From the NCBI RefSeq assembly GCF_905201705.1, contig NZ_CAJKOX010000005.1, forward strand, positions 1 through 64,000: DNA of 64,000 bases. The letters run 5' to 3'. The DNA comes from an uncultured Marvinbryantia sp. (lineage in GTDB: Bacteria > Bacillota > Clostridia > Lachnospirales > Lachnospiraceae). Positions within the stretch are counted from its first letter, which is position 1. Every line of letters begins with the position of its first letter. Shown here piece after piece: positions 32,457-41,217 of this stretch. The notes under the pieces were generated by a model. It made no database searches. It saw nothing but the letters and a program-made list of their open reading frames with translations, and was not told the DNA's origin. Made by a program: the position numbers and the translations under genes.

Positions 32457-33038
32457 TTACCTTCCTTTTTCTTTTGATATACATATGAGCAATATTCCCA
32501 TAACAGCCATACAGCCCTGGATCAGAATAAGTCCGATCACCCCTGTAGCTATCGTTTCTCCTGTGGCTATAAGACTTCCTAAAGTTATTAAAAGGCTATA
32601 TTGATGATAGCGTAAACCTGCAAATACAGAAAGTACGCTTAGTGCTGCTAAAGCAATCCCTCCAATCTGCAGAGCCGTCTTTGGTTTCGGAATACAGATC
32701 ATCAATAGCCCGCCAATAACCATACAGCTTTGCGCAAGAAGAAATATAATATCCTCCGCGCTTACATAGTAGATAAAATGTTCATATTGATGCCATATCA
32801 ACGATATAAGTATCGAAAGTCCGCTTAATGCAACAAGCATAAAACCTCCAACCTTCAAAGCAGTCCTGATATTTGCATCTATAACCATTTGCTGCGGCGG
32901 CTCATAATAATCGTATGACTGCTGTTGCGGTGCTTCCTGAAAAGATGCCGTTGACGAAGCGAGGCCTTGCTCTGCGCCGCAATAATTACAGTATTTTATA
33001 TTTTCGGGAACTTCTTTCCCGCAATTTAGGCAAAACAT
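32457..33038 (-). CDS. Zinc-ribbon membrane protein
   Basis: 193 residues. The N-terminal zinc ribbon has Cys at 3, 6, 17 and 20 (MFCLNCGKEV, YCNYCG), then a Gln/Ser/Tyr linker and four or more hydrophobic helices from residue 65 to the end. Function unknown; proteins with this layout are common in Clostridia. It lies in a row of four related genes on the minus strand, followed by the frameshifted paralogue. Confidence 0.75.
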   Translation of the reverse strand: MFCLNCGKEVPENIKYCNYCGAEQGLASSTASFQEAPQQQSYDYYEPPQQMVIDANIRTALKVGGFMLVALSGLSILISLIWHQYEHFIYYVSAEDIIFLLAQSCMVIGGLLMICIPKPKTALQIGGIALAALSVLSVFAGLRYHQYSLLITLGSLIATGETIATGVIGLILIQGCMAVMGILLICISKEKGR

Positions 33039-33059
33039 CCTGTGCTGATTCTCCTCTCG

Positions 33060-33650
33060 TCAATGTTCATAGTCCAGCAGAAGACCGCTTTCCTGTAAAT
33101 ATTGCTCGCATTCGCTTAATTTGAAATAGCCATTTGACTCCGGTAATCCCAAAAATTCAGCGATCATAGCAACGCTGTCGGAATTATCCGCATCCAGTTC
33201 CTTAAATGCAAATTCACTGCGAATATAACCGTTTTCCAGCTTAACTTCATCGTAGCTAAAATGCAGCATGTCTTCCGAAACTCCGGCAGCTTTGACCTTT
33301 TCGTCAAACGCAATATTGTCCTTAAGCATCCCCTCATACTCCGTCGAGCCTGTTGGTACATAAACCACACCGCTGACCTGCGCCACATATTCGGAGCCTT
33401 CCCGATACCATAATTCAATCGTGATCCGGTCGTTATCGTCACGGTTCAATTCATATATTTTTTCTTTATTCACTTTCCCTTCTGCGGGTGTCTTTGATTC
33501 ATCGTCTTCGTCATTGGCAGCGATCGTTTCACCGTTTGCCTGGCTTTCTGAATTTGGATTCTGCTTTGCAGCTGAGCCGGATTCCCCGCAGGCAGCTAAA
33601 GCAATCACCATCACACCTATAAATAAAAATGCCAAAATTTTCTTATACAT
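33060..33650 (-). CDS. Lipoprotein with C-terminal domain shared with neighbour
   Basis: 196 residues. The signal sequence has a lipobox (IALAAC) with Cys at 21, so it is anchored outside the membrane. A polar Asp/Glu/Ser linker is followed by a globular domain of about 135 residues containing ITIELWYREGSEYVAQV and, near the end, SVAMIAEFLGLPESNGYF. The same pattern occurs in the ectodomain of the zinc-ribbon protein at 34119-34907. It resembles small YehR-type (DUF1307) lipoproteins, but this is only a guess. The ribosome site overlaps the stop codon of the upstream gene. Confidence 0.7.
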   Translation of the reverse strand: MYKKILAFLFIGVMVIALAACGESGSAAKQNPNSESQANGETIAANDEDDESKTPAEGKVNKEKIYELNRDDNDRITIELWYREGSEYVAQVSGVVYVPTGSTEYEGMLKDNIAFDEKVKAAGVSEDMLHFSYDEVKLENGYIRSEFAFKELDADNSDSVAMIAEFLGLPESNGYFKLSECEQYLQESGLLLDYEH

Positions 33651-33655
33651 TGTCG

Positions 33656-34093
33656 TTACCTTCCATTTCCTTTTGATTTGGCGATCATCACGATTCCGCC
33701 AGCTATAAACCCTATCTGCATCAAAATTACAACCATATCCGACAGATCAAAGCTATATTGCATGTATTGATATGTACCATTGGCGCAGGCACCAATAACA
33801 GAAACGACACCAAGGATCAGCAGTATGATGCCGCCGACTTTCGAGCCTTTCCGCGGCTTTTGCTTTGCAGCCGGCTGTTGTGATGCATAGTTCTGTTGCG
33901 ACGGTTGCTGCGGCGAAGCATACTTATTGTATGCCTGCTGCTGCGTTGACCGGGAAGGCGCAGAAGCAGCGGCACCTCCCTGCTGCGCTGACCGGGAAGA
34001 CGCAGAAGCAGCGGCACCTCCCTGCTGCGCCCCGCAGTGATTACAGAATTTTGCATTTTCGGGAATCTCTTTCCCACAATTTGTACAAAACAT
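33656..34093 (-). CDS. Zinc-ribbon membrane protein with Ala/Ser/Gln repeats
   Basis: 145 residues. A zinc ribbon at 1-20 (MFCTNCGKEI, KFCNHCG), then a duplicated GGAAASASSRSAQQ-type repeat and a Gln/Pro/Ser linker, then two hydrophobic segments at about 88-140 and a short basic tail (AKSKGNGR). The same basic tail pattern ends the paralogue at 32457 (SKEKGR). Function unknown. Confidence 0.75.
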   Translation of the reverse strand: MFCTNCGKEIPENAKFCNHCGAQQGGAAASASSRSAQQGGAAASAPSRSTQQQAYNKYASPQQPSQQNYASQQPAAKQKPRKGSKVGGIILLILGVVSVIGACANGTYQYMQYSFDLSDMVVILMQIGFIAGGIVMIAKSKGNGR

Positions 34094-34118
34094 GATATTT
34101 CCATTTCCTTTCCGTTTC

Positions 34119-34907
34119 TTATTCCAGAGTAAATCCTAAACCAAGCAGTTCTTCTTCCACAGAGTTAATCATTATTTTCCCATCTTCCGTTTCTAATCCT
34201 ATAAATTCTGCTGCCAGCTCTGCCATATCCGGATCACTTTCTAACAATCCAAAGGCATATTGCATACTAAATTCATCAGCAGATTCCTGTATTGTAATAA
34301 ATGCGCTGTCAGTTCCGGATTCCTCTAAATAGGCTGCTGCATCATTTACACCATTTTTGAAGGTTTCCATCCAATCCGGGTCAATGGCAGATACATCATA
34401 GAAATTCTGCATTCCATCATAGTAACTGACAACACCATCCTCCCGATAGCGTAATGCTATCCTTTCTTCCCCATACTCGTTGCCAAACCGGAAGGTTTTC
34501 TCCAGGGACTCTGTGGTAACATTCTGATTTTTTTCTGCGGTTTCTCCTTCCATCGCATCTTCTTTAATTGACGGACTTTCAAGCCCCTCAAATGTAAAGC
34601 TGTCTGGCGTATCAAATGCAGTTGGCTGCTTTAATTGATCAGCTCCCGTAGCAAAATACCCGATTGCAAATGCCGCAGCAGCGACCGCTATTGGAACGAT
34701 AAATCTAAGAGGCCCTTTGCTTTTGTTCTTCGGCGGGCGGGGTTCCGCGTACACAGGCTGTGAATTCACTGCTGAATATTGCGACTCATTCGTCTGGTAA
34801 ATCGATTGCGTATCTTGTGCAGAGCAATTATTTTGTGCTGCACCACAATAATTGCAAAAATTTATACCGTTCGGAATTTCTTTTCCGCAATTTCTGCAAA
34901 ACATCAT
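34119..34907 (-). CDS. Zinc-ribbon single-pass protein with extracellular domain
   Basis: 262 residues. The N-terminal zinc ribbon (MFCRNCGKEI, NFCNYCG) faces the cytoplasm, a linker leads to a single helix (FIVPIAVAAAAFAIGYF, about 68-86), and the outer domain of about 170 residues contains ERIALRYREDGVVSYYD and ends AELAAEFIGLETEDGKI, echoing the lipoprotein encoded downstream. First gene of the zinc-ribbon cluster. Start codons at 34907 and 34904 are both reasonable. Confidence 0.75.
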   Translation of the reverse strand: MMFCRNCGKEIPNGINFCNYCGAAQNNCSAQDTQSIYQTNESQYSAVNSQPVYAEPRPPKNKSKGPLRFIVPIAVAAAAFAIGYFATGADQLKQPTAFDTPDSFTFEGLESPSIKEDAMEGETAEKNQNVTTESLEKTFRFGNEYGEERIALRYREDGVVSYYDGMQNFYDVSAIDPDWMETFKNGVNDAAAYLEESGTDSAFITIQESADEFSMQYAFGLLESDPDMAELAAEFIGLETEDGKIMINSVEEELLGLGFTLE

Positions 34908-35169
34908 TTATTTCCTCCCTTTCCTACTTTTTATGGCATCCGGAGCTGACGCTTCCCCGGCTGCCAGTTCTTTATAAATACCATACTTCCATCAACTTTA
35001 CTATTGTCTGCGCGTATTTCATTCCTTTTGTGCACAAATCCACGTCTTTTGTGTACACGTTTATCCCTCCGGGTATTCTTCCAGTCCAGCCGAAGTCCCC
35101 CATTTTTCTGTGGAAATCCTTTTTCTTCTTCTGTATAATGAAAGAAAAATGCTTTTAGGAGGGTACGCC

Positions 35170-36006
35170 ATGTTACATAAAAAAATTGCAATCCAGACGG
35201 AAGGCTCTCTGCCGGACGCCAGTCTGACCCTGTATCTCTGGGATTATTCAGAGGAAATTCCTATCCGGAAAAGACCGCTGATTCTGATTCTTCCGGGCGG
35301 CGGTTATCATTTTCTGTCCGACCGTGAGAGCGAACCGATTGCCCTGCGCTTTATGGCGATGGGATTTCACACGGCTATTCTGCGCTATTCCGTAGCTCCC
35401 GCCAGATTTCCGGTCTCCCTGAAGGAAACCGCGCTCGCCGTTTCTTATCTGTACGAACATGCAGACGAGTATCAGATTGACAGCGACAGTATCTTTGTGA
35501 TGGGATTTTCCGCCGGCGGACATCTCGCCGCCAGCTATGGCGCTTACTGGAACAGCGCCTTTCTCAGCCAGGAAAGCGGCTGCCGGACAGAAACGCTCCG
35601 CCCCGCCGGGCTCCTTCTCTGCTATCCTGTTATCTCCAGCGACCCGGCAATCCGCCACGAGGGCAGTATCCGGGAGCTGCTGGGAGACGACTGGCAGGAC
35701 GAAGAGCTGCTCAGAAAAGTTTCTATTGATAAGCAGGTACATCCGCAGATGCCGCCCGCATTTCTCTGGAACACCATGCAGGACGACACCGTTCCGCCGG
35801 AAAACTCTCTGGTACTTGTACAGGCCTATATGAAACAGGGTATCCCCATCGAATACCATCTGTACGAAAAAGGCGGACACGGTCTTTCCCTGGCAAGCGC
35901 CCTCACCGACAACATGCAGCACCAGTGCATAGAGGAAAGCTGCCAGAACTGGATATATCTGGCGGAGAAATGGCTGAACCGCAGTGAATGCAAAGTCCTG
36001 ACCTGA
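35170..36006 (+). CDS. Alpha/beta hydrolase, esterase/acetylxylan-esterase type
   Basis: 278 residues. Oxyanion-hole motif LPGGGYHF near residue 38, nucleophile elbow GFSAGGHLAA (Ser about 100), acid DDTVPP (about 218) and His in KGGHGLSL (about 238) give a full catalytic triad. This BD-FAE/Aes-like group removes acetyl groups from sugars or short esters. No signal peptide, so it is cytoplasmic. The start is the ATG at 35170 with AGGAGGG. Monocistronic with its own terminator. Confidence 0.88.
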   Translation: MLHKKIAIQTEGSLPDASLTLYLWDYSEEIPIRKRPLILILPGGGYHFLSDRESEPIALRFMAMGFHTAILRYSVAPARFPVSLKETALAVSYLYEHADEYQIDSDSIFVMGFSAGGHLAASYGAYWNSAFLSQESGCRTETLRPAGLLLCYPVISSDPAIRHEGSIRELLGDDWQDEELLRKVSIDKQVHPQMPPAFLWNTMQDDTVPPENSLVLVQAYMKQGIPIEYHLYEKGGHGLSLASALTDNMQHQCIEESCQNWIYLAEKWLNRSECKVLT

Positions 36007-36011
36007 ACAGC

Positions 36012-36041
36012 AACGGCAGAGCACCTGCCGTTCTGTTTTTT
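36012..36041 (+). terminator. Terminator of the esterase gene
   Basis: AACGGCA (36012-36018) pairs with TGCCGTT (36026-36032), followed by CTGTTTTTTC. Confidence 0.8.
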
Positions 36042-36053
36042 CGTATTCTTCTC

Positions 36054-36104
36054 TTGACAAAAGTCCGAAAGCGGATTATTCTGTATTAATCCGCTTTCGG
36101 ACTT
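36054..36104 (+). promoter_or_regulatory. Promoter inside an 18-bp-arm palindrome upstream of marR
   Basis: TTGACA (36054-36059), 17 bp, TATTCT (36077-36082). The spacer is the left arm (36061-36078) of an inverted repeat whose right arm (36087-36104) starts near +1 and runs into a T-tract. It probably is the autoregulatory operator of the MarR protein. The T-tract means that read-through RNA from upstream would fold into a terminator, while RNA starting here would not. Confidence 0.6.
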
Positions 36105-36257
36105 TTTTTAATATCACAGACCAGGCAGCAAATCAAATCCGCATCTGCAGGCACGGCACCTGGCTTCCTGCCTGCGGAAATAACATAAAGTGCGAAACGC
36201 GGAAAAATCGACGGGCTCCTTTGCCGGACGCCCCAAATCACGTAGGAGGACGATATC

Positions 36258-36713
36258 ATGGAAGAAAACCACGCATGGCAGATTCTTGCCCAATATAACA
36301 GCATTTTCAGGGAAAGCGACCAGATTTACCGCACCGCCGCAAAATCCTTCGGTCTCTCCGACTGCGCTTTCTGGATTCTGTATTCTCTGCGGGAAGCCAG
36401 CACGCCGCTGACCCAGAGTGATATCTGCAATCAGATTTATCTGCCAAAGCAGACTGTCAACTCTGCTCTGAAAAAGCTGGAAGCAGACGGAGTAATCGTC
36501 ATGGAAGAAATGACGGACCGCCGCAGCAAGCGCCTTGCGCTCACACAGAAAGGCCAGACCCTTGCCGCCCGGACAGCAGACCGGGTGCTGGCGGCGGAGC
36601 ACGACGCGTTTCTTGGGTTATCCGCACAGGAACAGGAGGAATTTATCCACCTCTTCCGCAAATACACAGATATTCTGAAACAAAATATGACTTTCCAAAA
36701 GGAGGAGCTATAG
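36258..36713 (+). CDS. MarR family transcriptional regulator
   Basis: 151 residues, winged helix-turn-helix. TQSDICNQIYLPKQTVNSALKK is the recognition region (about 55-76), followed by the wing EEMTDRRSKRLALTQKG. Start ATG with AGGAGG. The efflux gene follows after two bases, so it likely controls MATE expression in response to a small toxic compound. Confidence 0.92.
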   Translation: MEENHAWQILAQYNSIFRESDQIYRTAAKSFGLSDCAFWILYSLREASTPLTQSDICNQIYLPKQTVNSALKKLEADGVIVMEEMTDRRSKRLALTQKGQTLAARTADRVLAAEHDAFLGLSAQEQEEFIHLFRKYTDILKQNMTFQKEEL

Positions 36714-36715
36714 CG

Positions 36716-38047
36716 ATGGCAATACAGTTATCCGACCATTTTACCTACAAAAAGCTGCTGCGGTTCTGCACTGCGCCAATCATTATGATGGTTTTCACTT
36801 CCATCTACGGCGTGGTTGACGGATTGTTCGTTTCTAATTTTGTCGGAAAGGTTCCTTTCGCGGCAATCAACCTTGTCATGCCGTTTATTATGATTCTCGG
36901 CGGCTTCGGCTTTATGATTGGCACCGGCGGCAGCGCGCTCGTGGCAAAAACGCTGGGTGAGGGAAATAAAACGGAAGCAAACCGCTACTTTACCATGATG
37001 ATTCTGCTGACAATAATCAGCGGCATTGCGCTCTCCGTCATCGGTATTCTTCTCATGCGGCCGATTTCCCGGCTGCTCGGCGCCACTGACGCCATGATGG
37101 AAGATTGTGTGACATATGGCAGAGTCGTTCTGCTTTTTAATACCGCCTACATGCTGCAGAATGTGTTCCAGACCTTTTTTACAACTGCAGAGAAACCGAA
37201 GCTCGGTCTTTTCGCCACAGTCGCTGCCGGTGTTACAAATATGGTTCTGGACGCGCTTTTTATCGCCGTATTTCGCTGGGGCGTTGCGGGGGCGGCGCTT
37301 GCCACCGGTATCAGCCAGTGCATCGGCGGGCTTCTGCCGCTGCTTTATTTCCTGCGCCCGAACGGCAGCCTTCTCCGGCTCACAAAAACAAGGCTGGAGG
37401 CGCGCGTCCTGTGCAAAGCCTGTGTAAACGGCTCCTCCGAGCTGATGTCAAATATCTCCGGCTCGCTGGTAAGTATGCTGTACAATTTCCAGCTAATGCG
37501 CTTTGCCGGTGAAAACGGCGTCGCCGCTTATGGAGTTCTGATGTACATCCAGTTTATTTTTATTGCCATTTTCATCGGATACACCATCGGTACCGCGCCC
37601 ATTATCGGATATCATTACGGCGCCGGGAACCGCGGGGAGCTGAAAAATATGCTCCGCAAAAGCTTTCTGCTGATGGCCGCTGCCGGTATCTGCATGATGC
37701 TGGCTGCCAAAATCCTCGCCGCCCCACTGGCAGCTATTTTTGTCGGATACGACCAGGAGCTTCTGGAAATGACACGCCATGCTTTTTCCGTTTTTTCATA
37801 CTCCTTCATCCTGGCAGGGCTGAATATTTTTACTTCCTCATATTTTACCGCGCTGAACAACGGGGTCGTCTCCGCGATTATTTCCTTCTCGCGTACCCTC
37901 GTCTTCCAGACGCTCTCCGTCCTGATTCTGCCAATTTTCCTGGGGCTGGACGGTATCTGGTGGGCAATCACGGTCGCAGAGGTGCTCGCCTTCGTGGTTT
38001 CCTTTTTCTTCCTGCGCCGGAAAAAACTCAATCCCGCGCTGGCTTAG
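36716..38047 (+). CDS. MATE family efflux transporter
   Basis: 443 residues, twelve hydrophobic segments in two similar halves. It exports drugs or metabolites using a cation gradient. Typical segments are VVDGLFVSNFVGKVPFAAIN in the first helix pair and IGTGGSALVAKTLGEGNK after it. Co-transcribed with the MarR gene, whose ribosome site AAAGGAGG overlaps the regulator's 3' end. Confidence 0.93.
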   Translation: MAIQLSDHFTYKKLLRFCTAPIIMMVFTSIYGVVDGLFVSNFVGKVPFAAINLVMPFIMILGGFGFMIGTGGSALVAKTLGEGNKTEANRYFTMMILLTIISGIALSVIGILLMRPISRLLGATDAMMEDCVTYGRVVLLFNTAYMLQNVFQTFFTTAEKPKLGLFATVAAGVTNMVLDALFIAVFRWGVAGAALATGISQCIGGLLPLLYFLRPNGSLLRLTKTRLEARVLCKACVNGSSELMSNISGSLVSMLYNFQLMRFAGENGVAAYGVLMYIQFIFIAIFIGYTIGTAPIIGYHYGAGNRGELKNMLRKSFLLMAAAGICMMLAAKILAAPLAAIFVGYDQELLEMTRHAFSVFSYSFILAGLNIFTSSYFTALNNGVVSAIISFSRTLVFQTLSVLILPIFLGLDGIWWAITVAEVLAFVVSFFFLRRKKLNPALA

Positions 38048-38094
38048 TAAGGTTCATGCATTTGCCAGAATATACCTTTGCCGAAAACTAAACC

Positions 38095-38123
38095 TTGACT
38101 TTGCACAGCGGGGACACTATGAT
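38095..38123 (+). promoter_or_regulatory. Promoter of lrgAB-type pair
   Basis: TTGACT (38095-38100), 17 bp, TATGAT (38118-38123). The roughly 105-base leader contains a small hairpin GTTGGGA/TCCCAAC (38191-38211). Confidence 0.65.
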
Positions 38124-38235
38124 AATGCTGATATTACATGATGCCAGGATTGTGAGAATGCGCAGCACCCCGCAATCCGTCGGCATCATAGTTGGGAGCT
38201 TTTTTCCCAACATCATTACATTGGAGGAGAGAATT

Positions 38236-38592
38236 ATGAAGTTCTTACGGCAATTCGGTATTATTTTGTTTATTTCGTTTCTGGGAGAGGCGCTGCGGAT
38301 GCTGATTCCTCTTCCTATTCCGGCAAGCGTTTACGGGCTGATACTCATGCTTGCGGCATTATGCAGCGGCGTTCTGAAATTAGAGCAGGTGAAGGATGCG
38401 GCAGATTTTCTGATTGAGATTATGCCTGTCATGTTTATCCCGGCGGCTGTGGGTCTGCTGGATTCCTGGTCCGCCCTGCAGCCGATATGGGCGCCGGTGC
38501 TGATCATCACCATTGTGACCACTGTCATCGTAATGGCAGTGACCGGTCGTGTCACACAGTTTATCATTCGGAAAGGGGAAAAGAAAAAATGA
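38236..38592 (+). CDS. CidA/LrgA family holin-like protein
   Basis: 118 residues with four membrane helices: ILFISFLGEALRMLIPLPIP, the conserved PIPASVYGLILMLAAL, and two more. Members modulate murein hydrolase activity, overflow metabolism or pyruvate transport with an LrgB partner. The start is the ATG at 38236 with GGAGGAG; a longer frame lacks a ribosome site and covers the promoter. Confidence 0.88.
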   Translation: MKFLRQFGIILFISFLGEALRMLIPLPIPASVYGLILMLAALCSGVLKLEQVKDAADFLIEIMPVMFIPAAVGLLDSWSALQPIWAPVLIITIVTTVIVMAVTGRVTQFIIRKGEKKK

Positions 38593-39281
38593 AGGAATTT
38601 CTGGTCGACTCTGTATTTTTCGGCGCTTTCCTCAGCCTTGCCGCCTATGAAATCGGACTGCTTATGAAAAGAAAATGCAAGCTTCCCATTTTGAATCCTC
38701 TGCTGATTGCAACCATTTTGGTGATGGCGGTGCTCGTTCTTCTGGACGTCGAATATGAACACTACAACGAGGGCGCCAGGTACATCAGCTATCTTCTGAC
38801 GCCTGCCACGGTATGTCTGGCAGTTCCGCTCTATCAGCAGCTTACTCTGCTGAAAAAGAACGCAAAAGCCGTAGCTGCAGGCATTCTCTCCGGGGTTTTG
38901 ACAAGCCTGGTGAGCGTCTTTCTGCTGGCGCAGCTTTTCGATCTGACCCATGAACAGTATGTCACACTGCTGCCGAAATCCATCACGACAGCGATTGGCC
39001 TTGGCGTTTCACAGGAACTCGGCGGCATCGAGACGATCACAGTCGCCGTTATTATCATCACAGGAATTCTTGGAAATGTGATCGCGGAAACGCTCTGTAA
39101 AATTTTCCGGATCGAGGAGCCGGTCGCAAAAGGACTTGCCATCGGCACCGCTTCTCACGCGATCGGAACCTCAAAGGCAATGGAGCTCGGACAGGTAGAG
39201 GGCGCCATGAGCAGCCTCGCCATCGCCGTCGCCGGACTGCTGACGGTTGTCGGAGCTTCCATCTTTGCAGAATTTATGTGA
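38589..39281 (+). CDS. LrgB family protein
   Basis: 230 residues, multiple membrane helices with family motifs LPKSITTAIGLGVSQELGG and GTASHAIGTSKAMELG. Partner of the LrgA-like protein; start and stop overlap in an ATGA junction, so synthesis is coupled. Whether the pair acts in lysis control or pyruvate uptake cannot be told. Confidence 0.92.
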   Translation: MKEFLVDSVFFGAFLSLAAYEIGLLMKRKCKLPILNPLLIATILVMAVLVLLDVEYEHYNEGARYISYLLTPATVCLAVPLYQQLTLLKKNAKAVAAGILSGVLTSLVSVFLLAQLFDLTHEQYVTLLPKSITTAIGLGVSQELGGIETITVAVIIITGILGNVIAETLCKIFRIEEPVAKGLAIGTASHAIGTSKAMELGQVEGAMSSLAIAVAGLLTVVGASIFAEFM

Positions 39282-39375
39282 AAGTCCGCTGAACGTTTCA
39301 CACTTTTTGCTTTATAACTCTGTCAGCGCTTAAAATCCGCGAACCGTCACACAGGAAGTAACATCCTAAACATAA

Positions 39376-39421
39376 ATATAAAATCTGCCGCATAAGGGTA
39401 CTCCCCTTGCTACGGCAGTTT
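39376..39421. terminator. Terminator between convergent lrgB and AAA-ATPase genes
   Basis: CTGCCG (39385-39390) pairs with CGGCAG (39413-39418), with an inner AAGGG/CCCTT-type stem. On the minus strand it is followed by ATTTTATATTT. Confidence 0.65.
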
Positions 39422-39427
39422 CCTGTT

Positions 39428-41032
39428 TTATACAACAGCTTCAATCACCATCTTATCCCCGACAACTATTTCCTGCACGCCTGGCTGTTTTTTCCGGTTA
39501 AAATTAAAGCTGACCATGTAGCCTTTGTTTTTCCGGTAGTCGTCCAGATAGGAAACAAGCTGCTGCTCCCCGCGACTGTTGTACTCCTCCCCGCGCCAGA
39601 TTTTCAGCTCTATGATATACTGCTCCCCACAGTAATCGACAATCACATCCGTGCGCCGCAGTCCTCTGGTACGTGATTCAATATAATAATTTCCAACGCC
39701 GTTAATGATCGGCTTCAGGTACAGGAGGAAATATTTTCTCCCTTCCTCTTCCAGAAAAGTCTCATTCTGGTTCTGGTACAACTCATTAAAATGCAGCACA
39801 AACTTTTCCAGAACAAGCCGCATGTTCAGATGACCGTTTACCACAAACTGATTTTTATCCAGCAGCGCCGCCGTGTAAATGTCCTGCTTCTGCACCTCGG
39901 CAGTGGACAGGTAATAATTATAAAGCCAGGTCTCAAAAATGCGGTTCGCTATCTTCACCGCCCCGCCCTGGTTCCGTATAAACCCGAACAGTTCCGCATC
40001 CGCCAGTATCTGCGTATATGCGTTGTACACAACATTTTTCCCCGTAAACAGCAGTGTTTCCAGCATAGCGCTCAGTTCCGGATAATTCAGCAGCTTTCCG
40101 CTGAGGGATTCAAACAGAGTATTTTTCTCCGACAGCAGTATTTTCACCGCTTCCCGGACTCCTTCCTCCGTCCATGCCCGGCTTTTCGAACCATATTCCT
40201 CCATCCCACTGATTTCCTCATCCATCAGCTTACACAGGCGCGACACCAGGAACGGATACCCGGAGGTGTAATCATACAGCATGGTGGAAATTTCTTCAAT
40301 ATCCATCCCGGTCTGCCAGTCCGCCTCGTATTCCCTCAGCATTCCCGCAATGTCCTCCGCAGAAAAGCTCATGTCGATATTAAAGTCTGCTGCTATATTC
40401 CACGGACTGTTTACCCTGTGCGCCTCCTCCGGACGGATTTTCCGCCGGAGATTCTTCACATCATAAACCCCCGCCAGAATCACAGACTGGAACGTCGGCT
40501 GCATGTCCCGGTCAATATAATATGCGCGCAGCTGCGCCAGAAAATCCAGAAATACCTGATTATTCGAGGCGCTGTCCACCTCGTCGATCATCAGCACAAT
40601 CGGTCTGTCCGCCGCCATACAGATGTCACTCAATTCGTCAAAAAGCCATTGCAGACGGAATCCACCAGGCTCTTCCCGTACAATTTTTTCAAGATTGCCA
40701 ACAGCATTTTTCAACTCCCCAGACATCTGTGCCGAATTTCTCTTTAAAACCCGCAGAAAAAGACGCGCAAACGAGAGCGCAAACGTGCCTTCTGTCTCAA
40801 ATTCTCCTGCACCGAGCATCTGAAAGTCTATAGAAACAACATAGTATTCACTCTGCAGATAACGTCCAAGCGCCCGCAGCGTCGTCGTTTTTCCGTATTG
40901 TCTTGCTCTGTTTATCGTGAAGTAATCCCCGGCATCGACCATCTTTTTAATCTTTTTCAGCCGTTCATCAAGGTTTACCATGTAATGCTTTTCCGGTATG
41001 CACACCGCCGCCACATTAAAAATTTTTGCCAT
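39428..41032 (-). CDS. AAA-ATPase-like protein with C-terminal PD-(D/E)XK nuclease-like domain
   Basis: 534 residues. The N-terminal ATPase has the variant Walker A RARQYGKTTTLR (about 42-53) and Walker B IVLMIDEVDSAS (about 148). Middle helices follow, and the last 110 residues contain RTDVIVDYCGEQYIIELKIWRG, a PD-(D/E)XK-type core (D...ExK). This layout is common in anaerobe genomes, often in many copies, and its function is unknown. The start is the ATG at 41032 with AAGGGG upstream, matching relatives that begin MAKIFN; an in-frame ATG at 41083 is less likely. Confidence 0.85.
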   Translation of the reverse strand: MAKIFNVAAVCIPEKHYMVNLDERLKKIKKMVDAGDYFTINRARQYGKTTTLRALGRYLQSEYYVVSIDFQMLGAGEFETEGTFALSFARLFLRVLKRNSAQMSGELKNAVGNLEKIVREEPGGFRLQWLFDELSDICMAADRPIVLMIDEVDSASNNQVFLDFLAQLRAYYIDRDMQPTFQSVILAGVYDVKNLRRKIRPEEAHRVNSPWNIAADFNIDMSFSAEDIAGMLREYEADWQTGMDIEEISTMLYDYTSGYPFLVSRLCKLMDEEISGMEEYGSKSRAWTEEGVREAVKILLSEKNTLFESLSGKLLNYPELSAMLETLLFTGKNVVYNAYTQILADAELFGFIRNQGGAVKIANRIFETWLYNYYLSTAEVQKQDIYTAALLDKNQFVVNGHLNMRLVLEKFVLHFNELYQNQNETFLEEEGRKYFLLYLKPIINGVGNYYIESRTRGLRRTDVIVDYCGEQYIIELKIWRGEEYNSRGEQQLVSYLDDYRKNKGYMVSFNFNRKKQPGVQEIVVGDKMVIEAVV

Positions 41033-41111
41033 TTCCGCTGCCACCCCTTTTCGCAGGTCACGTATTATATTTTCCAAAAACAATCACTACTTTTGTGACT
41101 ATTATATCAGA

Positions 41112-41154
41112 AATATAAAAGGGTGGCAACACCAAAAGACTGCCGCTGCCACCC
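41112..41154 (-). terminator. Terminator of the sulfatase operon
   Basis: GGGTGGCA (41121-41128) pairs with TGCCACCC (41147-41154), followed on the minus strand by TTTTATATTT. Confidence 0.8.
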
Positions 41155-41217
41155 GCACAAAACACGCTGTTACTGTTCACGCCAACCTCAAACACCTGCT
41201 GCGACGACAACACATTT

